Below, piece by piece: positions 1 through 5,526 of a DNA stretch of 5,526 nt. The DNA comes from Victivallales bacterium. Its GTDB lineage: Bacteria; Verrucomicrobiota; Lentisphaeria; Oligosphaerales; Oligosphaeraceae. The notes under the pieces are model-generated. The model saw nothing but the letters and a program-made list of their open reading frames with translations. It was not told where the DNA came from and did not search any database. Each line of letters begins with the position of its first letter. The first letter of the stretch is position 1. The stretch lies in assembly GCA_017431185.1 (NCBI GenBank), contig JAFRLP010000045.1, positions 1 through 5,526 of the forward strand, given 5' to 3'. Made by a program: the position numbers and the translations under genes.

Positions 1-20
1 GGGCAAAACATGTTTTGCCC
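1..20. repeat. Perfect 20-bp palindrome
   Basis: The arms GGGCAAAACA and TGTTTTGCCC are exact reverse complements with no spacer. As RNA it would fold as an 8-bp stem closed by a CATG loop. No T-tract follows on the + strand. On the - strand any T-tract would lie off the left edge, so a terminator cannot be confirmed. It could equally be a dimeric protein binding site or a dispersed intergenic repeat. A degraded copy of the left arm and centre (GGGCAAACATGCTTTTTC) lies at 258-275. Confidence 0.5.
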
Positions 21-41
21 GATGCCTGAAAATGAAAATCC

Positions 42-60
42 AGGTTTTTCGGAACCTTTT
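42..60 (+). terminator. Weak hairpin followed by T-run
   Basis: AGGTT (42-46) pairs with AACCT (53-57). A T-G wobble inside it leaves a TTCG loop, and four T residues (57-60) overlap and follow the stem. The stem is short and only moderately GC-rich, so as a Rho-independent terminator for a gene entering from the left it would be weak. No such gene is visible in the window. Confidence 0.2.
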
Positions 61-84
61 CCTGAAACAGCCTTTTTATCCATC

Positions 85-114
85 ATTAGTGTTCATTTGT
101 GTTTATTTGTGGTT
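85..114. repeat. Three-unit 10-bp direct repeat
   Basis: The three successive decamers are ATTAGTGTTC, ATTTGTGTTT and ATTTGTGGTT. The second matches each of the other two at 8 of 10 positions. From memory, similar ATTnGTGTTC-type strings recur in intergenic DNA of Planctomycetes and Verrucomicrobia relatives, but I cannot verify this here. A reading frame starting GTG at 99 runs through the repeat and is not believable as a gene. Confidence 0.45.
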
Positions 115-329
115 CTGAACAGGTACCAAAAAAAGGAAAAATCAGGACGGAACGATTGAAATGTGCGAAAAGATGGTTATTGTATTCAACAATTCAAATG
201 GAGGTGCTGACGGGACGAAAGGGTGTGGTGGGTGTTTTCGCGATAGTTGTCTTCCCTGGGCAAACATGCTTTTTCTTTGGATCTTTTGTGGGGGAATGGA
301 TTTGTAGAGAGGCCGATAGGAAAAAGCGC
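115..329. other. Intergenic stretch, no supported gene
   Basis: Nothing here can be supported as a gene. The + frame open to 338 has atypical composition, with a run of basic residues at its end and a Cys/Phe-rich middle. It has no Shine-Dalgarno at its GTG (99) or at the internal ATG (198), and resembles no family I know. A possible promoter is TTGAAA (156-161) and TATTGT (178-183) with a 16-bp spacer, but the -10 match is poor. The partial copy of the left-edge palindrome lies at 258-275. Confidence 0.4.
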
Positions 330-340
330 AGGAGGTGATG
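330..340 (+). promoter_or_regulatory. Near-perfect Shine-Dalgarno sequence
   Basis: AGGAGGTGATG matches the full complement of the usual 16S rRNA 3' tail (AGGAGGTGATC) at 10 of 11 positions. It is much stronger than anything in front of the neighbouring aldolase. The nearest start codons downstream are ATG at 342 and ATG at 345. ATG 345 is at a good distance from the GGAGG core, and ATG 342 is slightly close. Confidence 0.45.
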
Positions 341-341
341 C

Positions 342-389
342 ATGATGAAGATTGACATGGCTCATTGGGCGATTCTGAGTTCTGAATAA
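342..389 (+). CDS. Possible 15-residue leader peptide or small ORF
   Basis: A reading frame of 15 codons (MMKIDMAHWAILSSE, then TAA) follows the strong Shine-Dalgarno at 330-340. The alternative start at 345 would give 14 residues. I recognise no family. There is no signal peptide, membrane segment or run of one amino acid of the kind that marks attenuator leaders. It lies 145 bp upstream of the aldolase start on the same strand. It could be a leader peptide, a genuine small protein, the remnant of a gene whose body has been lost, or chance. The case rests almost entirely on the quality of the ribosome binding site. Confidence 0.25.
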   Translation: MMKIDMAHWAILSSE

Positions 390-414
390 GGACGGGCCCC
401 GCTTTTCTTGGAAG

Positions 415-442
415 GATGCTTTAAGGAGTCAAGGGGAGCATC
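415..442 (+). other. Stem-loop in aldolase leader
   Basis: GATGCT (415-420) pairs perfectly with AGCATC (437-442), and two T-G wobbles extend the stem inward. The loop contains AAGGAG (423-428), a Shine-Dalgarno-like string. No start codon sits at a suitable distance from it, so sequestration of a ribosome site is not shown. If the promoter is at 456-464, this stem would lie upstream of the transcript and would be irrelevant to RNA folding. Confidence 0.2.
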
Positions 443-455
443 AGAACTTTGAAAA

Positions 456-464
456 TGGTACAAT
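456..464 (+). promoter_or_regulatory. Possible extended -10 promoter of the aldolase gene
   Basis: TGGTACAAT fits the extended -10 pattern TGnTATAAT with one mismatch. No -35 hexamer is found at 17 bp, which extended -10 promoters can tolerate. Transcription would begin near 471 and give a leader of about 64 nt before the ATG at 535. TGGT (456-459) and ACCA (471-474) are inverted around the site, and a palindrome AACCATGGTT lies at 470-479, so an operator here is conceivable. All of this is motif matching only. Confidence 0.3.
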
Positions 465-534
465 TAATCAACCATGGTTTTAGAAAAAGAAACAAAAATA
501 AAGAATGTGACGCGCCTTGTCCGCAAACACCAAC

Positions 535-1338
535 ATGAAAATCAACAACCTTGAATCGTTTTTGGCGAAAATCGCCTCGGGGCGCATTCCATGCGGATGC
601 GTCATCACGCTTGCAGATCCCACTGTGACGGAGGTCGCCGCCGACGTCGGGATGGATTTCTGCTGGCTGGACGGGGAGCACGGCATCATCGACCGCGAGA
701 CCATGCTCAAGCACATCATGGCGCTTCGCGGCACCGACTGCGCCCCGTTTGTCCGTGTGCCAGACTCCTCGCACACCGAAATCAAGAAGGTCATCGACAT
801 GGCCCCTGCGGGGATCATCGTGCCGATGGTCACCAGCCTGGAGCAGGCGCGCCTGGCGGTGGCTGCCTGCCGTTACCCGCCAGAGGGCAACCGCGGATGC
901 AGTTTCCGCCGAAACTGTCGTTATGGGGCGGAGGAGAACGCGGAGTATCTCCGCATCGCCGGGCATGACCCGCTGGTCATTCTGCAACTTGAGCACATCG
1001 GGGCCGTCGAATGCCTGGACGAGATACTGGCACTGCCGGGACTGGACAGCATCCTCATCGGGCCATACGACCTGTCCGCCTCCCTGGGCTGCATCGGGCA
1101 GATGGACAACCCGGAACTCAACCGAATCATCGATGAGGTTTGCCGGAAGACGCTGGCCGCCGGCAAATTGCTCGGAGCCTACAGCGGCCCCTCGACACAG
1201 CGCTGGCTTGACCGCGGCGTACAGTATATTGCGGTGGTCAATGACCACGAGGCGCTATTCAGCGCCTTTCATGCAATATGCGAGGAGGTTCGCCGAACAC
1301 ACGGAAACAGTACACCCGTGCCGAAGGATCGCCGTTAG
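535..1338 (+). CDS. HpcH/HpaI-family class II aldolase
   Basis: This is a predicted cytoplasmic, divalent-metal-dependent TIM-barrel aldolase of 267 residues. The family reversibly cleaves 2-keto-3-deoxy or 4-hydroxy-2-oxo acids to pyruvate plus an aldehyde (HpaI, GarL and RhmA are characterised members). Visible hallmarks are DGEH (46-49, with the usual active-site His), FVRVP (72-76, with the pyruvate-binding Arg), GIIVPMV (93-99), NRGCSFRRNCRYG (119-131), QLEH (151-154, metal-binding Glu153) and IGPYDLSASLG (175-185, metal-binding Asp179). The length is normal for the family. I chose ATG 535 because MKINNLESFLAKIASG aligns with the usual family N-terminus. A TTG at 517 in the same frame would add six residues. 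Neither start has a clear Shine-Dalgarno. The last 80 bp, including the stop, overlap the oppositely oriented flavoprotein gene. The exact substrate is not readable: deoxyglucarate-, deoxyrhamnonate- and HpaI-type activities all remain possible. Confidence 0.93.
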   Translation: MKINNLESFLAKIASGRIPCGCVITLADPTVTEVAADVGMDFCWLDGEHGIIDRETMLKHIMALRGTDCAPFVRVPDSSHTEIKKVIDMAPAGIIVPMVTSLEQARLAVAACRYPPEGNRGCSFRRNCRYGAEENAEYLRIAGHDPLVILQLEHIGAVECLDEILALPGLDSILIGPYDLSASLGCIGQMDNPELNRIIDEVCRKTLAAGKLLGAYSGPSTQRWLDRGVQYIAVVNDHEALFSAFHAICEEVRRTHGNSTPVPKDRR

Positions 1339-3448
1339 TGGCTGTAACAAGCAACCGGAGCCTTTTCGTTCGGACCGGATTGAATCCATGCACCCTTCGA
1401 CGCTGGTAATTGCCGGAGACTTCCGCCAATGTCACCCATTTGCCGTCCTTCCAGGTCTGAAGCCGGTAATCTCGGACACATTCCCGGGGAACGCCGCAGT
1501 TGCACGATTTGTCGAGATTGGTATCGAATATCAATTCGACGCGGCAGACGGCCTGCTCCTCTTCCAGTTCAAGTTCCAGCCATTGCGGAAGCCCTGGTTC
1601 GGAGATCCACATGTTCGATGCGTCTTCCCCAGGTCTCGCCAACCCATTGAGGACATTGGCTGCCGGATAAAGCCTGAGCGGCGGAACGGTTTCCAAACAC
1701 CAGTTGTCATTATCCAAATAACAGCCGTCCAGTTTTCGTTCGAGTCCAGGCAGGTACCGGCGGTTCAGGCAGACCGAAACCTCGGGCACGGCAGGAAGCC
1801 GGACTGCGTAACGGCGGCCAGGTGTCGTATCGGCATGGAAATGGAATTCGGCAATCCCGCTGACTCCCTGCGCCTGGGCGGATGCGACCGGCCTGTCATG
1901 CTCGTCGAGCAGTTCGGCGGTCAGGATTTTCGAAACACCTTCTCTGGCCTCCAGCCGGACACTGAACGTTTCCAGACGGTTTTCCGAAACAATGAACATC
2001 TGGGCTCTCCGGCGGTCGTTTGGCGGGACATCGCAGGGGTCGTCCGTATTTTTTGCCGATGCAAGCAGCGGTTCTGACGAAGTGGCCTCCGTCATTCTCA
2101 AAGTGAATTCGCTGGAGGCGGAAACGGCAGCCGGAAGACCTTTGACCGGGATTGGCACCATTGGCAGGACTGAATCGTCCTCGGCCAGGAGGGTTTGCAG
2201 TTCCCTGATGTGTTTCCGTCCGACTTCCCGCGGGGTGATGCCGTATTTTTGCGTCAGAACTGCGGCGGCGGCCACAGCCTGACCGCAGAGGGCGCACGTC
2301 GCCATGACCCGGGTGGAGCCGAGTGCGACATGCGTCACGCTGATATTCCGTCCGGCCATCATCAGATTGTCGATATTGCGCGAATAAAGGCAGCGGAAAG
2401 GAATCGGATAGGTTCCGGGGAAAATAATCGGAGGTGTGCTGCCGGGAAATCCTTTGCTGAATACGCCTTCGGGCGGATGAATGTCAATTGGCCAGCCGCC
2501 GTAGGCAACGGTATCGGCAAAAACCGTGTGGCTTGACAAGTCATTTTGACTGAGGATGCAATCGCCGACCAGACGACGGGATTCCCGTTTGGCGGGAATG
2601 GAGGAAACCCAGTTGATTGCGTAATTGGCGGCGCCGTGGTCGCCGCCGTTTTTCACATGATCCCAGACGCCGAAGAGGATGGACAGAAGTTTGCGGTAGA
2701 TTTCCTCGTTATCGGCGATGGCGTCGAGTTCACCGCCATATTCCAGCCACCAGAAGCCTTGTTTGGGGTTCGTGTGGAGCCGATAAGGCAAATCGTCATC
2801 GCCGTTGATTTTCATGGCCCACGGCGGTGCGGCAAAGGGGACTGGATGTCCCAGGTCGATGGCCCGGAACGCGATGGAAGCACCCATGGTTTTCCTATCG
2901 GCTTTGTCCGGGGCAAGGGATTCCCCGAATTCGCCGTGCGCCTCGCGTCCCATGCGGAATTCGGCTCCGGCAGCGTTGCCGAGGAAGGAATCCCCGCTGC
3001 AGTCGAGATAGACTGGGGCGATAATGCGGTGGACTGTTTCACTGCCAAGCGTCCGGGCAATGACGGAAGTGATGCGGTTGCCCTCCACCGTGACATCGGT
3101 GGCCAGGGTATTGAGCAGAAGGGTCAGGTTCGGCTCCCGTTCGGCCCATTCCCGCAGAACGAGACTCCAATGCTGTTCCCAGCCGTTGGCGTTGCGGTAA
3201 TGTGCTTCGAGCTTCATCTCCTCGAGCACGCCGCATTCGCGGGCATTGCGGTTTCTGTATTCCGAGGCTCCGTTGATGAAGACTCCGTCGGAATTGCAGG
3301 AACATTCCGAACTGGAGGGACCGCCGAGGACGGGTCGATCCTGCACCAATACGGTTTCCAATCCGCGTCTGGCCGCCGCAATGGCGGCAACGGTTCCGGC
3401 AACGCCGCCGCCAACAACCAGCAAATCGATTTCATGTTGTTTCATCAT
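1259..3448 (-). CDS. FAD-dependent oxidoreductase with C-terminal discoidin-like domain
   Basis: This is a 729-residue flavoprotein of the FAD_oxidored type (PF12831-like), inferred to oxidise a sugar-related or other small organic substrate. The N-terminus is a Rossmann dinucleotide fold: DLLVVGGGVAG (8-18) has the GxGxxG pattern, and VLVQDRPVLGG follows. DCSGDSFLGNAAGAEF (149-164) is the family's internal FAD-contact segment. The second hallmark is NLMMAGRNISVTHVALGS (361-378), followed by TRVMATCALCGQA. After about residue 430 comes a beta-rich linker domain (about 440-565). A discoidin/F5-8 type C-like module follows (about 585-720), with NVLNG, SNMWIS, LPQWLELEL and FDTNLD. There is no signal peptide: the fold begins at once, suggesting a cytoplasmic enzyme. 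I chose ATG 3448 because GAGGTGG precedes it. ATG 3445 is also possible. GTG 3454 lies inside that Shine-Dalgarno and is unlikely. The gene sits 76 bp behind the hydrolase and is probably cotranscribed with it. Its 3' end overlaps the aldolase. Family and domains are confident; the substrate is unknown. Confidence 0.93.
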   Translation of the reverse strand: MMKQHEIDLLVVGGGVAGTVAAIAAARRGLETVLVQDRPVLGGPSSSECSCNSDGVFINGASEYRNRNARECGVLEEMKLEAHYRNANGWEQHWSLVLREWAEREPNLTLLLNTLATDVTVEGNRITSVIARTLGSETVHRIIAPVYLDCSGDSFLGNAAGAEFRMGREAHGEFGESLAPDKADRKTMGASIAFRAIDLGHPVPFAAPPWAMKINGDDDLPYRLHTNPKQGFWWLEYGGELDAIADNEEIYRKLLSILFGVWDHVKNGGDHGAANYAINWVSSIPAKRESRRLVGDCILSQNDLSSHTVFADTVAYGGWPIDIHPPEGVFSKGFPGSTPPIIFPGTYPIPFRCLYSRNIDNLMMAGRNISVTHVALGSTRVMATCALCGQAVAAAAVLTQKYGITPREVGRKHIRELQTLLAEDDSVLPMVPIPVKGLPAAVSASSEFTLRMTEATSSEPLLASAKNTDDPCDVPPNDRRRAQMFIVSENRLETFSVRLEAREGVSKILTAELLDEHDRPVASAQAQGVSGIAEFHFHADTTPGRRYAVRLPAVPEVSVCLNRRYLPGLERKLDGCYLDNDNWCLETVPPLRLYPAANVLNGLARPGEDASNMWISEPGLPQWLELELEEEQAVCRVELIFDTNLDKSCNCGVPRECVRDYRLQTWKDGKWVTLAEVSGNYQRRRVHGFNPVRTKRLRLLVTATNGDPSARVYCFRVFGEPPRILHERR

Positions 3449-3450
3449 GG

Positions 3451-3457
3451 CCACCTC
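3451..3457 (-). promoter_or_regulatory. Ribosome binding site deciding the flavoprotein start
   Basis: On the - strand the sequence reads GAGGTGG-CC-ATG-ATG. The GAGG core is 5 nt from the ATG at 3448 and 8 nt from the ATG at 3445. The GTG codon ending at 3454 is part of this site, so it is a poor start candidate. Confidence 0.6.
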
Positions 3458-3506
3458 ATTGTTCTAGCAGATTCAGGAGTCAATTGCAGAACCATTTACT
3501 TTCAGA

Positions 3507-3512
3507 ATTATA
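3507..3512 (-). promoter_or_regulatory. Possible internal promoter (-10 TATAAT)
   Basis: A perfect TATAAT lies in the gap between the hydrolase stop and the flavoprotein start. The best -35 candidate at 17 bp is AGCACA (3530-3535), which matches the consensus only at its last three bases. It may let the flavoprotein be transcribed separately from the hydrolase, or it may be chance in AT-rich spacer. No terminator hairpin is seen between the two genes. Confidence 0.25.
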
Positions 3513-3524
3513 CGGCTCCCTATC

Positions 3525-5526
3525 TCAGTTGTGCTTGAAAACCGCGCATTCCCCGTATTTGAGGATGACATCAAGAAAATTGTCCCCGTATCTTGTGACC
3601 TTCTGTCCAGTGAGGCACTTCAGCGCCTTGACGCCTTCTGGGTAATAAATCCTACGGATGCCGTTTCCGTCCGAGGCACCGATGACAATCAGCCCGCCGC
3701 CGCGGAACATGAGGTCATTTCTCTCCGAGACGGGACGGATTCCTGCCGTTTCGGCAATATTCCGAAGCAGTCGGGGGGTAACGGCGCCGGGCTGTCCGAT
3801 GAAGATTTCCGTGCCGTCTTTCGTCTTGTGCAGCACCATGCCTGGATGATGCGTCCCCTGATACATGGCCAGGACTTGATCCCCTGCCTGCGGAGTGATG
3901 GCGACATTGCCGAAATGGACCAGCGATGCATTTTCCCTTGGATTGTAAAGAAATCCGGTAACATCTTTGAGGATGGGATGCTGTTCCCCTGTGACGAAGA
4001 TAGTGCGTTTCCGGATTTCTTCGGGACGCGACAGCCGGAACCCGACAGCGGTGGCGACGTCATCCAATCCCGCATCGGAAAAGACCGATGGAGCGCCAAG
4101 CCAGATTAGGAACCGACCGTCTTTGAGGAATGTGCTGCGGATTTTTTTCAACTCCTCCGGGGGCATGGAGGCGAGGCAGGTCATCAACATGATTTTCGGC
4201 GCCTTGAAATCAGGATGCCAAAGGTCGCCGGGCAGATATGCGTCAAATCTGGTCTGGCTCAGCCACAATGCGTGCGAAACATTTCGGCTCCAGGTCTCGG
4301 AAACCTGTTCCGCATTCCCGTTCTGACAGAAGAAATTGCAGAATTTTTCGCCGCAGATCCAGGCGATCCGGTCATCGTCAAGTTTTTCTCCCGGCGCCTC
4401 GGCGATGATGTCGGCTGCCTGTTTCCATGCGGCCATCGCTTCGGGCGTATCATACCAGAAACGTCCCATGACGCAGGCGTGGAACATTCCACCCCAGGCA
4501 GCGGAATATCCGGCGCAAAGTTTGAGAATCTCCCCGAATGTCCGATAATCATGGGTTGCCTGCCAGTTATGGCTGCGGTAATTCCTTTCGACGAGCGGCG
4601 GCTGTTTCGGATTGCGGATATCCAGTTCCGTAATGACCAGCTTTTTATGAAGCCGCATGGAACCGGTATAAGCCTTGAGTCCGATGGGGAAGAGACACTC
4701 GTCTCGTTCTCGTCCGTATGCAGGAAGAGAAAGCAGAAAATCGCAATATGGATCCTGGATGATCTCGGCCATATTGGAGCGTCCCCGTCCGTAAAAACTG
4801 CTGCCGGGAAGCGCCATGGCATTGTCATATCCGCCGACGAGCAGCCGCGGAGCGCCTTTTTTGACCCCTGCGCGGAAAGCCGTTTTCAATTTCATGCAGT
4901 CATGCGAAACAAACTCCTTGTAATCGCTTTCCGGACTAGGGCCGGTTTCCGAATAAACCACCTTGCGTGGTGATTCGATCTGCTCTTTCGTTGGAACCCG
5001 GATATCCTGCCAGGAGGCGATATTTTGCTTCCATGCCGCGGAGAGGTTTTCCAGTGTTCCATATTTTTTTCGCAGAAAATCCTGAAATGCGGGGCGGGTG
5101 AGCGGTGACATATCCGGTCCCGGAGGGGCACGAAACTGGGCGTCGTCCCCGCCCGTCACATAAACTCCTGCTACAGCTTTTGCGGCATCGGTTTTCTCAA
5201 ATTCCCGAAAAAGTTTTTCCAGCACGGCTGCGAGGTCCCGCCTGTATTTTTCCGAATGAATCGAGGCGGTCCAGGATTCACCCCGCTTTTCAGGGAAAAG
5301 GGCGGAACTGCGGGTGGTGACGGCACAGCTTCTCATGATGACCGGATTCCCATCGGCTGCAAGTTGCAGTTCGCCGGGGTTTTCCTTGAGCCATCTGGCG
5401 GTGGGACAGACATAAATATTCAGAATCACATAGGCGTCTGGAGCTTCGCGCAGAACCCTGAAGACCGCCTTTTCCAGCGCTGAAAGATCGAACGAGTCGT
5501 CTTCCAGCCAAATCTGGTTGTAATCA
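3525..5526 (-). CDS. GH42-like glycoside hydrolase (beta-galactosidase-like), 5' end off window
   Basis: The frame is open from its stop (TGA, 3525-3527) to the right edge, giving 666 residues without the N-terminus. A GTG at 5429 is not the start: the 32 codons before it (DYNQIWLEDDSFDLSALEKA and on) read as the usual barrel segment leading into LNIYVCPTARWLKENPGE. The (beta/alpha)8 catalytic region covers about 1-375. It includes GVYVTGGDDAQF (120-131), FQDFLRKKYGTLENLSAAW (147-165), the GH42-typical segment that follows the acid/base strand, and LVITELDIR (296-304), whose Glu300 is the likely nucleophile. A trimerisation-like Rossmann domain follows (about 384-515), with RFDAYLPGDLW and LKDGRFLIWLGAP, then a C-terminal beta domain ending GECAVFKHN. 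Family members hydrolyse beta-galactosides or related glycosides. At the expected acid/base position there appears to be Gln130 rather than Glu. Whether it is exported cannot be judged without the N-terminus. It is probably first in a transcription unit with the flavoprotein. Specificity is unknown. Confidence 0.88.
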   Translation of the reverse strand, partial: DYNQIWLEDDSFDLSALEKAVFRVLREAPDAYVILNIYVCPTARWLKENPGELQLAADGNPVIMRSCAVTTRSSALFPEKRGESWTASIHSEKYRRDLAAVLEKLFREFEKTDAAKAVAGVYVTGGDDAQFRAPPGPDMSPLTRPAFQDFLRKKYGTLENLSAAWKQNIASWQDIRVPTKEQIESPRKVVYSETGPSPESDYKEFVSHDCMKLKTAFRAGVKKGAPRLLVGGYDNAMALPGSSFYGRGRSNMAEIIQDPYCDFLLSLPAYGRERDECLFPIGLKAYTGSMRLHKKLVITELDIRNPKQPPLVERNYRSHNWQATHDYRTFGEILKLCAGYSAAWGGMFHACVMGRFWYDTPEAMAAWKQAADIIAEAPGEKLDDDRIAWICGEKFCNFFCQNGNAEQVSETWSRNVSHALWLSQTRFDAYLPGDLWHPDFKAPKIMLMTCLASMPPEELKKIRSTFLKDGRFLIWLGAPSVFSDAGLDDVATAVGFRLSRPEEIRKRTIFVTGEQHPILKDVTGFLYNPRENASLVHFGNVAITPQAGDQVLAMYQGTHHPGMVLHKTKDGTEIFIGQPGAVTPRLLRNIAETAGIRPVSERNDLMFRGGGLIVIGASDGNGIRRIYYPEGVKALKCLTGQKVTRYGDNFLDVILKYGECAVFKHN

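Noticed and set aside
99..338. 79-codon + frame with a GTG start
   Set aside because: It starts inside the 10-bp repeat, has no Shine-Dalgarno and shows no family features. It is probably chance, though its stop overlaps the strong ribosome site at 330-340.
391..410. GGGCCC-centred GC-rich string followed by TTTTCTT as a terminator
   Set aside because: The palindrome is only six bases with no loop, so no stable hairpin with a usable T-tract can form.
517..534. TTG at 517 as the aldolase start
   Set aside because: It has no Shine-Dalgarno and adds six residues (LSANTN) not expected in the family. ATG 535 gives the normal N-terminus.
421..1248. 275-codon open frame on the - strand opposite the aldolase
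   Set aside because: It is the antisense shadow of the aldolase, whose catalytic motifs are all on the + strand. The translation shows no recognisable domain, and the high GC content keeps the opposite frame open.
749..2077. 442-codon open frame on the + strand crossing from the aldolase into the flavoprotein region
   Set aside because: It runs out of frame through the aldolase and then antisense to the flavoprotein. The product is rich in Arg, Ser and Trp with no family resemblance, as expected of a shadow frame.
2546..3538. 330-codon open frame on the + strand opposite the N-terminal half of the flavoprotein
   Set aside because: It is the antisense of a clear FAD-binding Rossmann domain. 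The Gly/Val/Phe-rich translation looks smooth but matches nothing I know and has no convincing ribosome site.
3525..5429. Treating the GTG at 5427-5429 as the true start of the hydrolase
   Set aside because: The same frame continues without a stop to the edge of the window and reads as the expected preceding part of the catalytic barrel, so the gene is cut by the window.

Overview
The window looks like bacterial chromosome from a polysaccharide-degrading member of the Planctomycetes-Verrucomicrobia-Chlamydiae group. Lentisphaerota (Victivallis-like) is my best guess. The basis is family recognition: FAD-dependent oxidoreductases with a C-terminal discoidin-like module, next to distant GH42-type glycosidases, are abundant in those genomes. 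The taxon is an inference and could be wrong. No rRNA, tRNA, CRISPR array, transposase or insertion sequence is visible.

Layout. Positions 1-534 hold no convincing gene. This stretch carries a perfect 20-bp palindrome at the left edge, a weak hairpin, a three-unit 10-bp repeat, a very strong Shine-Dalgarno sequence in front of a 15-codon reading frame, a stem-loop and a possible extended -10 promoter. Positions 535-1338 (+) encode an HpcH/HpaI-family class II aldolase. Positions 1259-3448 (-) encode a large FAD-dependent oxidoreductase that converges on the aldolase, and the two coding regions overlap tail to tail by 80 bp. Positions 3525-5526 (-) encode most of a GH42-like glycoside hydrolase. 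Its frame is still open at the right edge of the window, so its N-terminus is missing here. The hydrolase and the oxidoreductase lie head to tail, 76 bp apart, and are probably one transcription unit.

How the genes may work together (inference). The hydrolase would release or trim a sugar unit, the flavoprotein would oxidise a sugar or sugar-derived substrate, and the aldolase would cleave a 2-keto-3-deoxy sugar acid into pyruvate and an aldehyde. That makes a plausible sugar-catabolic locus, but no substrate can be read from the sequence. The aldolase is on the opposite strand, so its link to the other two genes rests only on proximity. The points most worth a second look are the dual-coding convergent overlap, an apparent Glu-to-Gln change at the presumed acid/base position of the hydrolase, and the unexplained translation signals in the aldolase leader.
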